Shown here in pieces: positions 27,091-35,891 of a stretch of 64,000 nucleotides of DNA; position 1 is the first letter of the stretch; each line of letters begins with the position of its first letter. The position numbers and the translations under genes are program-made. This DNA comes from JALHMI01 sp964598535 (GTDB lineage Bacteria; Planctomycetota; Planctomycetia; Pirellulales; PALSA-1355), in assembly GCA_964598535.1 (NCBI GenBank), contig CAZRCI010000026.1:8157-72156 (forward strand), written 5' to 3'. The notes under the pieces were generated by a model. The model saw nothing but the letters and a program-made list of their open reading frames with translations, did not search any database and was not told the DNA's origin.

Positions 27091-28374
27091 CTACCCTCGC
27101 AGGTTGTAGCACAGAATCACATCTCCCTCGCGGACGTAAAGTTTGCCGTCGAGCACCACCGGATGCGACCAGCTCGGACGTTCGCCGCTGCCGGGCAGCT
27201 TGAAGGCGCCGACTTCCTGGAACTCGTCCGGCGAGGCTTTGGCGAGTGTCATCGTGCCATCGGCGTGATGGATGTAGAGATGCCCGTCGGCCGCGACCAT
27301 CGAGGCCGAGTCTCGCCCCGAGCCGCGCGACTTCCATTTCACGTCGCCCGTCATCAGATCGGCGCAGTAGGGAATGCCTCGATCTTCGGAATCGCCGTAT
27401 AGGTAGTCGCCAACCAGCACCACGCCGCCATGCTTATTGCCCAGGTCGGGTTTCAGCGGATAGATCGTTTCGATCTTGATCGCATCGGCGCCGTCAGGCA
27501 CCTGCTTGAGCAGGGCTCCGCCACGTCCGTAGCCGGCGACGAAAAACACCAGGTCTCCGCGCACGATAGGCGTGGGAATCACGGCCGTGGTCTGATCGAT
27601 GTCGAACGTCCACAGCAGCTTGCCGTCGCTGGCCCGCACACCCATGGCGCCGCTGCCGGTCGATTGAACGTAGACCCGCGTGCCGCTGACGGTGCTGACC
27701 ACGATCGAGGCGTGTCCCGCGCCGCGGTCGCCTTCGCGAGCGGTGGTCCAACGGGTCTCGCCGGTGCGCTTGTCGAGGGCGGCCATGGTGTGTTTCGGGC
27801 CTCCCGGCGTACAGATCACGTTGTTGCCGTCGATGAGCACCGACTCGCTGTATCCCCAGCCGTCGGCCTTGTTGCCCTCGAATTCCTTCATGAGATCGCG
27901 CCGCCACAGTTCGCTGCCGTCGGTCTTCGCGCACACCAGCACGCCAAACGGAGTTACGACATAAACGCGGTCGCCATCGACCGTGGGCGTGCTGCGCGAG
28001 CTTTGCCACGTGGGCTTTCCATCCGTCCAGGGAGCGCCGGTCTTCATCTTCCACGCCGGCTTGCCACTTTGCTGGTCGAAGCACACCAGGTACTCATCTT
28101 CATCCCCGGCCGTCGAGGGCGCGTCGCCCAGCGTGTAGATCCTGCCGTCCGCGATCGCCAGGCTCGAGTAACCGCGCCCGGCGCCGGCCGTTTGCCAGAT
28201 CAGCTCGGGCCCCGTCTCGGGCCACTGGGTGAGCAGGCCGGTATCGGGCGAAGTCGCGCTGCGCTCGGGACCGCGAAACGTGGGCCAGTCTTTCTCGGGA
28301 GAAGCGGCGTCGGCGGTCGCGGCTATTGCGAGACTGGTGACGCCGAGCGCCAAGAGCGATACACGCACAATCAT
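27091..28374 (-). CDS. Exported PQQ-like beta-propeller protein
   Basis: A 427-residue protein with a signal peptide (about 1-23, LLALGVTSLAIAATADA). The planctomycete-typical opening DWPTFRGPERSATSPDTGLL follows, and then repeated propeller blades with WxxxxxxxG closures such as GSELWRRDL and GKLLWTFDI. No PQQ ligand set can be confirmed, so it is probably a structural or binding propeller. ATG 28374 has GGAG 9-12 bases upstream; a longer frame begins at 28407 without such a site. It faces the uxaA-type gene. Confidence 0.88.
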   Translation of the reverse strand: MIVRVSLLALGVTSLAIAATADAASPEKDWPTFRGPERSATSPDTGLLTQWPETGPELIWQTAGAGRGYSSLAIADGRIYTLGDAPSTAGDEDEYLVCFDQQSGKPAWKMKTGAPWTDGKPTWQSSRSTPTVDGDRVYVVTPFGVLVCAKTDGSELWRRDLMKEFEGNKADGWGYSESVLIDGNNVICTPGGPKHTMAALDKRTGETRWTTAREGDRGAGHASIVVSTVSGTRVYVQSTGSGAMGVRASDGKLLWTFDIDQTTAVIPTPIVRGDLVFFVAGYGRGGALLKQVPDGADAIKIETIYPLKPDLGNKHGGVVLVGDYLYGDSEDRGIPYCADLMTGDVKWKSRGSGRDSASMVAADGHLYIHHADGTMTLAKASPDEFQEVGAFKLPGSGERPSWSHPVVLDGKLYVREGDVILCYNLRG

Positions 28375-28659
28375 CAGAGATCTCCGAGGCGGGATTCGAA
28401 CTTGCAATGCGGCAGGTAGTTTTCAACGAACGCAGGGAGCGGCGCTATCGTGGCTCGGTTGGAGACGTCGCCACGAGTTTCTCTTGTTTACTAGACCAAT
28501 CTCAGCACGGATGGGCAACACCCCCAGCGTAAAGCGGGGAATCCCCCAGATCTTCGTTCGATGTCGCGTGGGTGAAGAAGATGTTCCCGGCGGACGAACC
28601 GCTGCGCGTGTACGATCTTCCTCTATCCTCCCCCCTGCCCCGTGACCTATGATTTTGGC

Positions 28660-29565
28660 ATGAACGCCCGCGACGTCAGCACCGAGCAATCCGCCGCACG
28701 CCGGCCCACGCTGTTGCTCTTGGCCGTCATGGAGAGCCCGCAATTGGCGGCCGAAGCCGCCCGGCTTGCGCCGCTTATCGGTCAGTACACGCACGTGTTG
28801 GTGCGCGACCTCGGTTCCAACGAGGATCTGTCGCAATTGGAGTTCGACCTGGCCGTGGTGCTGGGCGGCGATGGGTCGATGCTGCGTTCGGCCCATCAAA
28901 TGGGACGTTGCCAGCGGCCGGTGTTGGGGGTGAATCTGGGAAAACTGGGTTTTCTGGCCGATCTTTCGCCAGACGAGTTTCTTGCCCAGTTGCCAATCAT
29001 CTCGACCGCCCAGCTTGGCGGCGAGGCGCTGCCTGTCCGCGAACACGTGATGTACGAGTGCCTGGTGCGGCGCGGCAAAGAGGTCGTTGCCGAGTGGCTA
29101 GGGCTCAACGAAGTGGCTGTGCTGGCAGGCCCGCCGTTCGCGATTCTCGACATCGATCTTTACGTTGACTCGGAATTGGTGACTACCTATAGTTGCGATG
29201 GCTTGATTGTGAGCACCCCGGTCGGTTCAACCGCGCATAGCCTTTCGGCGGGCGGGCCAATCCTGCGGCAGGACTTGCAGGCCTTCGTCATCTCGCCGAT
29301 CAGCCCTCACACGCTCACCAATCGACCCGTCGTCGATTCGGCCGAACGCGTGTATGAGCTAGAGGTGCGAGAACCGCATCCGGGTACCTCGCTGGTGACC
29401 GACGGGCGAATGCTCGCGACCTTGCAGGCGGGCGACCGCGTGCGCATTGAACGCTCGGCGGCTTGCTTCAAGTTGGTTGCCTTGCCCGGCCATACCTATT
29501 ACCGCACCTTGCGAGAGAAGCTTGGCTGGGGCGGGCGGCTGGCCGGAAAGAGGGAAAGCAAGTGA
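28660..29565 (+). CDS. nadK: NAD(+) kinase
   Basis: A 301-residue enzyme with the ATP-NAD kinase motifs. LGGDGSMLRS (about 73-82) carries the catalytic Asp. LGVNLGKLGFLADL follows, and the NE/D block appears as WLGLNEVAV. The glycine-rich YSCDGLIVSTPVGSTAHSLSAGGP loop region forms the NAD site. It makes NADP. I chose ATG 28660 over the GTG at 28642, as neither has a clear ribosome site. The C-terminal extension (GWGGRLAGKRESK) is short and basic. The next gene begins 88 bases later on the same strand. Confidence 0.94.
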   Translation: MNARDVSTEQSAARRPTLLLLAVMESPQLAAEAARLAPLIGQYTHVLVRDLGSNEDLSQLEFDLAVVLGGDGSMLRSAHQMGRCQRPVLGVNLGKLGFLADLSPDEFLAQLPIISTAQLGGEALPVREHVMYECLVRRGKEVVAEWLGLNEVAVLAGPPFAILDIDLYVDSELVTTYSCDGLIVSTPVGSTAHSLSAGGPILRQDLQAFVISPISPHTLTNRPVVDSAERVYELEVREPHPGTSLVTDGRMLATLQAGDRVRIERSAACFKLVALPGHTYYRTLREKLGWGGRLAGKRESK

Positions 29566-29653
29566 TTTGGCGGCCGCGGCGAGAGACGCCCGGCCACCAC
29601 AGCCGCCTAGAACCAATCACCAACCACGCTCTTCACCGACAAGGATGGAAGTG

Positions 29654-30604
29654 ATGAACCGACCCCTCCCGCCGGCGTTTGCCGGAATGGTGCTCGCTCT
29701 TGCGGCCATGGCTCTCGCGGTCCCGTCGCTCGCGGCTGATGACGCTGCCAAGTACGAATTGCGCTACAAGTTCGCGCCCGGCGAGGTGGTGATGACCGAA
29801 GTCGTTCATCGGGCCAACGTGCGCACCACGATCCAGGGCACCACGCAGACCGCCGAAACCCGAAGCTGTTCGACCAAGCTGTGGAAGATCGAAAGCGTCG
29901 ACGACCACGGCGCGGCCACGTTCACGCATCTGGTCGACAATATCGAAATGTGGCAAAAGGCCACCGGCCGGCAAGAGATTCGCTACAACAGCCAGACCGA
30001 CGAGACACCGCCGCCCGGCTACGAAGAAGTTGCCAACAGCGTCGGGGTGCCGTTGTCGGTCGTCACCATGGACCCGCGAGGCGCGATCCTGAACCGGGAA
30101 ATCGCCCACAAGGGGGCGATGAACGTCTCGACGCAGATCACGATGCCGCTCCCCAGCGAACCGATCGCGATCGGCGAAAGCTGGTCGACGCCGATCGAAG
30201 TGGACGTCACCTTGCAAGACGGTTCGCACAAGAAGGTGCAGACGCGTCAGAAGTTCACACTCGAAAGCGTCACGGATGGCGTCGCGCACATCGCCGTCGA
30301 CTCGCAGGTCCTCACCCCGATCAGCGATCCCTCGATCGAAGCACAACTCGTCCAGCGCATGTCGAGCGGCTGGGTAAAGTTCAGCCTCGATGCCGGTCGT
30401 GTCGTGGCTCAGGAGCTCGAGCTGGACAAGCACATCGTCGGCTTCAATGGCCCCGCGAGCAGCATGCATTACGTCACGCGGTTCACCGAAACGCTTCTCG
30501 GCCCGGGCCAAGCCAAGGCGAACCTCAAGGACGCGGAATCCGATGCCGCCAGTCCCGATACTGCTGAGCAGACCGCCGAGCGCAAGGCCGACGCCAAACG
30601 ATAG
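29654..30604 (+). CDS. Secreted protein of unknown function (DUF6263-like)
   Basis: A 316-residue protein with a signal peptide (about 1-25, GMVLALAAMALAVPSLAADD). The mature part is beta-rich, with YELRYKFAPGEVVMTEVVHR, GTTQTAETRS and MPLPSEPIAIGESW. The pattern resembles a planctomycete family I associate with DUF6263, but I cannot confirm this. GGAAG before ATG 29654 favours this start over ATG 29645. The C-terminus is Ala/Glu/Lys-rich. It may be read from nadK. Confidence 0.7.
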   Translation: MNRPLPPAFAGMVLALAAMALAVPSLAADDAAKYELRYKFAPGEVVMTEVVHRANVRTTIQGTTQTAETRSCSTKLWKIESVDDHGAATFTHLVDNIEMWQKATGRQEIRYNSQTDETPPPGYEEVANSVGVPLSVVTMDPRGAILNREIAHKGAMNVSTQITMPLPSEPIAIGESWSTPIEVDVTLQDGSHKKVQTRQKFTLESVTDGVAHIAVDSQVLTPISDPSIEAQLVQRMSSGWVKFSLDAGRVVAQELELDKHIVGFNGPASSMHYVTRFTETLLGPGQAKANLKDAESDAASPDTAEQTAERKADAKR

Positions 30605-30614
30605 GCCTCGCTCG

Positions 30615-32066
30615 CTATTCGGTCTCGTGTTCCATCGCGATATGCTTCTGCACGGTTAACCCCATGCTGCGGAGCTTGGCGCGGAGCGTCGTCCGCGAGA
30701 TGCCAAGCAGCGCCGCGGCTTGCAATTGATTGCCGTGCGAGTAGGCCAGCGCCTCGTGAACGATGACCTCATCGATCAGCGCTGAAATCTTGCGGTAGGC
30801 CATGCCGGGCTCCTTGCGCAACAGGTCGCGCGTGAGCTTTTCGATAGACGACATTTCCTCCGGCCGTTCGTTATCCTCGGGGCAGCGCGCCTCGGACAAC
30901 GGGTTCGCCGGAAAACAGCCCAGCGTCAGTACGTCGCCGGTCGCTTTGATCATGGCGTACTTGATCGTGCTTTGCAGCTCGCGCACATTGCCCGGCCAGA
31001 CGTTCATTTGCAGCCAGTGCAACGCCTCGGGCGCAACCGCGCGGACGCTGCGCCCCATTTCACGATTGAAGCGTTGAATGAAATGATCCGTGAGCAGGGC
31101 CACGTCGCCCGGACGCTTGCGTAGCGGGGGTAGTTCGATCGTAAAGCCGTTGATCCGATAAAACAGATCCTGGCGAAATGCTCCAGAGGCGACCATCTCG
31201 GTCAGATTCCGATTTGTCGCGGCGATCACGCGCACGTCCGTCGAAACCGTTTCGGTGCCGCCCACGCGTTCGAACTGCTGTTGTTGAATCAAACGCAGAA
31301 CCTTGGCCTGCGTGGCGGGCGACATATCGGCGATCTCATCGAGAAACACGGTACCGCCGTGCGCGTATTCGAACTTGCCTGTCCGGCGCTGTTCGGCGCC
31401 GGTGAATGCGCCCTTCTCGTAGCCGAAGAGTTCGCTTTCCAGCAGGGCCTCGGGAATCGCGGCGCAATTGATGGCCACAAACGGCCGTTCGCTCCGCCGG
31501 CTGTAATGATGGATCGCGCGGGCGACTAGTTCCTTGCCGGTGCCGCTCTCGCCGAGCACCAGCACGTTGATGTCCTGCGAGGCGACGCGGCCGATCGCCT
31601 TGTAAACTTCTTGCATGAGCGGCGATTGCCCCACCATCGGTTCGCCCGCCGCCTCGACCGCGCCCGTCGAAAGCGTCACGTTGCTGGCCGTGTTGAGGCT
31701 AAGCTGCATCAGCTCGAGTGCTCTGCGGACGATGCTTTGCAAACGTTCCCTGTCGAGCGGCTTGACAAGATAGTCGAACGCGCCGCGTTTCATGGCCTCG
31801 ATCGCGGTCTGCGTGTTGAACGTCGCCGAAGTGACGATCACCGGCACGTCGGGCAACGCCCGACGCAGCAGTTCATAGACTTCAAGTCCCGCCAGGTTGG
31901 GCGGGCTCAGGTCGACCAGGGCGACGTCGACTCGCTGGCCTTGCACGGCTTGCAGGACATCGTTGACGCCCGTGCAGGAAGCGATTTCAAGATCTGGCAG
32001 TTTTAGGTACGCACGGCAGGCGGCCAGAAGTTCGGCCTCTTCATCGACAACGATCAGGCGTGGCAT
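30615..32066 (-). CDS. NtrC-family sigma-54-dependent response regulator
   Basis: A 483-residue three-domain activator. The receiver (about 1-120) has acidic VDEEAE, the phosphoacceptor Asp in VALVDLS and the Lys in LVKPLD. The AAA+ domain (about 145-385) has Walker A GESGTGKE, the sigma-54 contact loop GAFTGA, Walker B TVFLDEIADM and an arginine finger region. The C-terminal Fis-type helix-turn-helix (about 445-478) is NQLQAAALLGISRTTLRAKL. No histidine kinase gene adjoins. ATG 32066 is the receiver start; upstream frame extension is not conserved-looking. A sigma-54 promoter lies about 500 bases away, pointing the other way. Confidence 0.95.
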   Translation of the reverse strand: MPRLIVVDEEAELLAACRAYLKLPDLEIASCTGVNDVLQAVQGQRVDVALVDLSPPNLAGLEVYELLRRALPDVPVIVTSATFNTQTAIEAMKRGAFDYLVKPLDRERLQSIVRRALELMQLSLNTASNVTLSTGAVEAAGEPMVGQSPLMQEVYKAIGRVASQDINVLVLGESGTGKELVARAIHHYSRRSERPFVAINCAAIPEALLESELFGYEKGAFTGAEQRRTGKFEYAHGGTVFLDEIADMSPATQAKVLRLIQQQQFERVGGTETVSTDVRVIAATNRNLTEMVASGAFRQDLFYRINGFTIELPPLRKRPGDVALLTDHFIQRFNREMGRSVRAVAPEALHWLQMNVWPGNVRELQSTIKYAMIKATGDVLTLGCFPANPLSEARCPEDNERPEEMSSIEKLTRDLLRKEPGMAYRKISALIDEVIVHEALAYSHGNQLQAAALLGISRTTLRAKLRSMGLTVQKHIAMEHETE

Positions 32067-32500
32067 GTTAGCACTTTGTATGGTGTGTGGGCGGGGGCGA
32101 TCGGTAGGAGCACACTGCAATACGATGTCGCATCGCGGCGCTTATTAGATGTACGGCAACCGGTGGTGCTGTGGTTGTGCCGGGCGTGAACCTTGCGAAA
32201 GTTTCATTTCGTTCATTTCTCGGTTGCCGTCCTTTCCGGCAGGCGCTGCCTTGTCCGTGAACATTTTTTAGTCAGCGTGGCGAGTCGTGCGCACAAATTC
32301 TGCTCATGCCTCTTGTTCAGTCGACGTGCCACGACGGCCCGATTCTGCACAGCAGGTCAATCGCTGCTCACCGGGCGCGAGCGGCATGATTTCGTGGCGT
32401 TTTGCGTACTTCTCGTGATTCATGGTTTCCACGATTTGAGGATCTCAAAAGACGCCATTCGCCGCGCGAAGGCGTTTGCCTTCGTTCTTGCTTCGTCTTC
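32067..32500. other. Intergenic region upstream of the sigma-54 regulator
   Basis: 434 bases between the regulator gene and the inverted repeat of the divergent promoter. It probably holds the regulator's own promoter. An open frame of ~100 codons here (32193-32504) has no recognisable protein character and no ribosome site, so I do not call it. Confidence 0.5.
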
Positions 32501-32537
32501 GTAATGCGTAACGCGTGCCACGGCCAGAGCGCATTAC
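32501..32537. promoter_or_regulatory. Inverted repeat upstream of the sigma-54 promoter, candidate activator site
   Basis: GTAATGCG (32501-32508) is repeated inverted as CGCATTAC (32530-32537). The centre lies about 67 bases before the predicted transcription start, in the zone where enhancer-type activators can bind. The arms are 29 bp apart (start to start). Confidence 0.4.
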
Positions 32538-32559
32538 AAGAGTGTCAGTTCGCGGAAGC

Positions 32560-32575
32560 AGGCACGTCAGTTGCA
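32560..32575 (+). promoter_or_regulatory. Sigma-54 (-24/-12) promoter
   Basis: AGGCACGTCAGTTGCA matches the sigma-54 consensus GGCACG-N4-TTGCA exactly. The invariant GG (32561-32562) and GC (32573-32574) are separated by ten bases. Transcription should start near 32586, about 55 bases before the small membrane protein gene and upstream of sbtA. The divergently transcribed neighbour is an NtrC-type activator. Confidence 0.7.
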
Positions 32576-32640
32576 AATTTTGCACATTGCCCACGCGGCA
32601 TGTGAACGAATCTGACTTTTGCTTCAGGGAGACTCCAAGC

Positions 32641-32934
32641 GTGATCGAAGCCCACGGAAAACAGTTTTGGACGCGGCAGAGTGACGCGTTTCGCCTGTCG
32701 GCCGCCACCGGGCTAGGGAGCCTGGCAGCCGCGGGCGCGCTCGCGCTGTGCAGCTTTACCGAGTCGGCCCTTCACGCCGCGCAGGGAGTCGCGATCGTGG
32801 GGCTGTTTTATCTTGCCATCGCTCTCGGCGGAGCTTGTTGGAGAACGCCGCAGCCGCAGCCAGCGCCGGGCAATCGGCTCCCTCGTTCTCGATTCGCCTC
32901 TCGGCCCGCCGGTGGCATTTGGGAACGCAACTGA
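32641..32934 (+). CDS. Small two-helix membrane protein upstream of sbtA
   Basis: A 97-residue protein that starts at GTG 32641, with AGGGAG 10-15 bases upstream. A short N-terminus (VIEAHGKQFWTRQSD) is followed by two predicted membrane helices, about residues 19-38 (SAATGLGSLAAAGALAL) and 48-66 (QGVAIVGLFYLAIALGGACW). The basic Pro/Arg-rich tail should stay in the cytoplasm. I do not recognise the family. It lies between a sigma-54 promoter and sbtA (109 bases before it), so it would be co-transcribed and could assist the transporter. The ORF itself is less certain than its neighbours. Confidence 0.5.
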   Translation: MIEAHGKQFWTRQSDAFRLSAATGLGSLAAAGALALCSFTESALHAAQGVAIVGLFYLAIALGGACWRTPQPQPAPGNRLPRSRFASRPAGGIWERN

Positions 32935-33043
32935 ACGCGAGATGCGCGGGGCGTGCCGCGCGAGCCGTCGCATTTTTTTTCCGCGCAAACCACGCCCGCG
33001 CAACAGCCGAACACGATCTGTCACGAAACACGAAGGAGCCGCA

Positions 33044-34387
33044 ATGTCCGCCTTACTCAACGAGTTCTTGCACAACGTTTCGCACAACCTTTTCAAGCCT
33101 CTCCTGCTGTTCTTCTACCTGGGATTCTTGGTGCCCGTGCTGCGGGTCTCCTTCGAGTTCCCCTACGTGATCTATCAAGGTCTGACGATGTACCTGCTGA
33201 TCGCCATCGGCTGGCACGGTGGCGAAGAGCTCGCGAGTCTGCCGGTCAGCTCGCTGAGCGAGGCCCTGGGGTTCATGGCGGTCGGGTTCGTCACGAATCT
33301 CATCGTCGGCGTGATCGCCTACCAGATGCTTCGTCGATGCACGAGTTTGCGGAAAATCGACGCCGCGACAGTGGCCGGTTATTACGGCTCGGACTCGGCG
33401 GGCACGTTTGTCACCTGCGTGGGTGTCCTCACCGCGGCGGGCATCGCTTTCGACGCGTATATGCCGGTGATGCTCGCCGTGATGGAGATTCCCGGCTGCC
33501 TGGTGGCGCTGCTGCTGGTTTCTCGGTTGCGCCGCCAAGGGCTCGACGCCGAGGGCAACGCCTGGGACGAAGCCGGATACAAGGCCGCCGCCACGACGCG
33601 CACCGTTGCTCGCCGCGCAAGCCATGCGATGGTAACCGTGGGCAACGCGAACGGCCATTCGGACGGCTATGGAGGTTATTCCGAATCGTATTCCGAGGTC
33701 GACGTCGAGACGGTCCTGGACGATGAGCTCGACACGCAGCGCAGCCGCGGACCAAGCGACTCGGACGCGGAACACCTCGAATTCGAAGCCAAGATGGCGC
33801 TCGAAAAGATCGAGGGCGAACGTCCCGAGTCGGGGCATCCCGCTTCCAAGGGCGGCATCAGTTGGGAACTGCTGCACGAGGTGTTCTTAAACCCCGGCAT
33901 CTACTTGCTGTTTGGCGGCATCGCCATTGGTTTCATCAGCCGGCTGCAAGGCCCCACCGTGACCGCGCCGGACGACTCGCTGTTCGTCACGCTATTCCAA
34001 GGCATTCTCTGCTTGTTCCTGCTGGAGATGGGCATCACCGCTTCCAAACGCTTGCAAGATCTCAAGCATGCCGGCTGGCGGTTCATCTTGTTCGGCCTGC
34101 TCGCCCCGAACCTGTTTGCGGCGTTTGGCATCGGCGTGGCGCATCTCTATGCCCTGGTGCTGGGAACGCAGTTTGAGCTTGGCACCTATGTGCTGTTTGC
34201 CGTGCTGTGCGGCGCCGCGTCCTATATCGCGGTGCCCGCGGTTCAGCGGCTCGCCATTCCCGAGGCAAGTCCCACGTTGCCCTTGGCCGCTTCGCTGGGC
34301 CTGACATTTTCTTACAACGTCACGATCGGCATTCCGGTTTATATTCTGATTGCCAAAGCCGTGACCACGAACTTTCCCATCGCGTAG
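33044..34387 (+). CDS. sbtA: SbtA-type sodium-dependent bicarbonate permease
   Basis: A 447-residue membrane protein of the SbtA/DUF897 family. It has two inverted groups of about five helices, the motifs GYYGSDSAGTFVTCVG (about 108-123) and SYIAVPAVQRLAIPEASPT (about 389-407), and a hydrophilic cytoplasmic loop between the halves (about 160-270) that is rich in Asp/Glu/Ser. In cyanobacteria SbtA imports bicarbonate with sodium and is controlled by the PII-like SbtB. No sbtB gene is seen here. GAAGGAG 6-12 bases before ATG 33044 fixes the start. The upstream sigma-54 promoter suggests activator-dependent expression. Confidence 0.9.
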   Translation: MSALLNEFLHNVSHNLFKPLLLFFYLGFLVPVLRVSFEFPYVIYQGLTMYLLIAIGWHGGEELASLPVSSLSEALGFMAVGFVTNLIVGVIAYQMLRRCTSLRKIDAATVAGYYGSDSAGTFVTCVGVLTAAGIAFDAYMPVMLAVMEIPGCLVALLLVSRLRRQGLDAEGNAWDEAGYKAAATTRTVARRASHAMVTVGNANGHSDGYGGYSESYSEVDVETVLDDELDTQRSRGPSDSDAEHLEFEAKMALEKIEGERPESGHPASKGGISWELLHEVFLNPGIYLLFGGIAIGFISRLQGPTVTAPDDSLFVTLFQGILCLFLLEMGITASKRLQDLKHAGWRFILFGLLAPNLFAAFGIGVAHLYALVLGTQFELGTYVLFAVLCGAASYIAVPAVQRLAIPEASPTLPLAASLGLTFSYNVTIGIPVYILIAKAVTTNFPIA

Positions 34388-34584
34388 CAACTCGGGGCCT
34401 TACGGCTTGTGTTAACGGAGATCGGGCAGCCTTCTCCCCCAGCTTTCAAAAAAATCCTGGGGACAAGGCACACAGCAACCGCTCGGATAATATAGGAAGA
34501 GAATCTCCGATGAAAACCATTGGCAAGCAACGAGCTTTCATCGAGGACTACTAGTTCGAGCCCCGTTCGCTCGCTGGCGCCGGT

Positions 34585-35778
34585 TCAGGACCGTGGGCTG
34601 CTTGAACCGGCGCGGCGAGCCACGATTGCCACGTGGCGAGCGCCGACGCGCGTGAGCAAAAGCGTCTTGGCCGCCGAGCCTCGCGGAGCAAGTCGCTTGC
34701 GGACTTGGACCGGATCGAGATCCACGCCGCGTACCTTTACCTCGAGGTGTCCCACGTTGCGTTCGGCAAGGTGGCTTTTCAGCTTCTTGAGATCGAGCGG
34801 CAACACCTCTTCAACCTCGAAGCAGCTTACGAGTGGATCGTCGGGCTCGGATTCGCCGGTCAGATAGCTCGCGCCGCTGGCCAATGCGGCCAGGCCATGC
34901 CGTTCTGCCAACGCTCCCACGAGCTGCGCGGCAAGAACGGCTACGTCGGGCTCGAAGACGAAGCGTTGAACCCCGGCGGCGATGCGAGGCGAAACGCCGG
35001 CTTCTCCAACCATCGATGCCGAGGCCACGCCCGCGTCGGTCACGAGCGTGGCTCGTCGTTTGCCAGGTTCGCGGGCCAGATCGCCAAACCACGCCACGAG
35101 TTGGCGGCACTGCCTCCCCTGGCTGATCCATTCCCACTCGGCCCGCGCGGTCCACGCCTGAGGCCACGTGGCGGCGGGCGCAAGCTTGATCGCGGCGTTG
35201 TCGTTGCGGGACAGCAGGGTCGATATGGCGTCGGCCGATGGCTCGTGCAGCTCGACGCGCGTTGTGCGCCGGCCGTCGGGCCGTCGATCCGGATCAAGAT
35301 GCCAGGCCTCGCACTGCGACAGATCCAGGGTCGTGACGTCGCTGCACGTGACCTCGACATGCCGCTCGATCGCCACCGCGACATTGGCCTGCGCAAATAC
35401 GGCCGCAGTGTCGTTCAGGTCGTGGCCGGTGGTGGGCGAAACGGCTGTCAATGCAATCAGATCGCCGCCAATTCCCGTGCAAAGATCGTACACCTGCCGC
35501 CGCCCGCGAAACCGCTCGGCCTTATGCTGAGCGATTCTCTCGTCGGTCGCTTGCTCGAGTCCCGTGGGCGTGAAGAACATCCGCTCGGCCGCGGTGAACT
35601 TGGTCCGGGCTCGCTCGCGGAGTTCGACTTGCTGCAAGACGGCCGCTGCTTGTTCCGGCGAAAGCGATTCGCGGAGTCGCTTGACGCGGCGTGCCAGTTC
35701 TCCTGACAACGAACCGGCCCACGCCAAGGCTTCCGTTCCCTGTGGACTGATCAGCCATCGGGCAAGTTCGACATCCAC
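34585..35778 (-). CDS. Class I SAM-dependent methyltransferase with THUMP-like C-terminal domain
   Basis: A 397-residue protein. The N-terminal helical part contains LRESLSPEQAAAVLQQ and KFTAAERMFFTPTGLEQAT. The SAM-binding motif I region is VYDLCTGIGGDLIAL (about 117-131), the acidic loop is at HDLN, and the motif IV-like site is WHLDPDRRPDGRR. The C-terminal THUMP-like segment (about 300-385) contains LPLDLKKLKSHLAERNVG and LEVKVRGVDLDP. The substrate is unknown, probably RNA. Start GTG 35778 has AGAGAG nearby. It is divergent from the next gene. Confidence 0.75.
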   Translation of the reverse strand: MDVELARWLISPQGTEALAWAGSLSGELARRVKRLRESLSPEQAAAVLQQVELRERARTKFTAAERMFFTPTGLEQATDERIAQHKAERFRGRRQVYDLCTGIGGDLIALTAVSPTTGHDLNDTAAVFAQANVAVAIERHVEVTCSDVTTLDLSQCEAWHLDPDRRPDGRRTTRVELHEPSADAISTLLSRNDNAAIKLAPAATWPQAWTARAEWEWISQGRQCRQLVAWFGDLAREPGKRRATLVTDAGVASASMVGEAGVSPRIAAGVQRFVFEPDVAVLAAQLVGALAERHGLAALASGASYLTGESEPDDPLVSCFEVEEVLPLDLKKLKSHLAERNVGHLEVKVRGVDLDPVQVRKRLAPRGSAAKTLLLTRVGARHVAIVARRAGSSSPRS

Positions 35779-35891
35779 GACATTCTCTCTGGTTCTTGAT
35801 TCCCCGCGGTCAGTTCGATCATTACCATATAGTGGCGGTTCCCACAACAAGCGACCGCGCCGTTGACCACGTTTCGGATGAATCGCCGCGC

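Noticed and set aside
28383..28415. tRNA T-arm-like sequence (GGATTCGAAC on the minus strand)
   Set aside because: The stem would have two mismatches, no acceptor, D or anticodon arm can be drawn from the adjacent bases, and it covers the ribosome site of the PQQ-propeller gene.
32193..32504. 104-codon frame between the regulator and the sigma-54 promoter
   Set aside because: No ribosome site, Cys/Arg/Phe-rich random-looking product, and it would overlap the regulatory inverted repeat.
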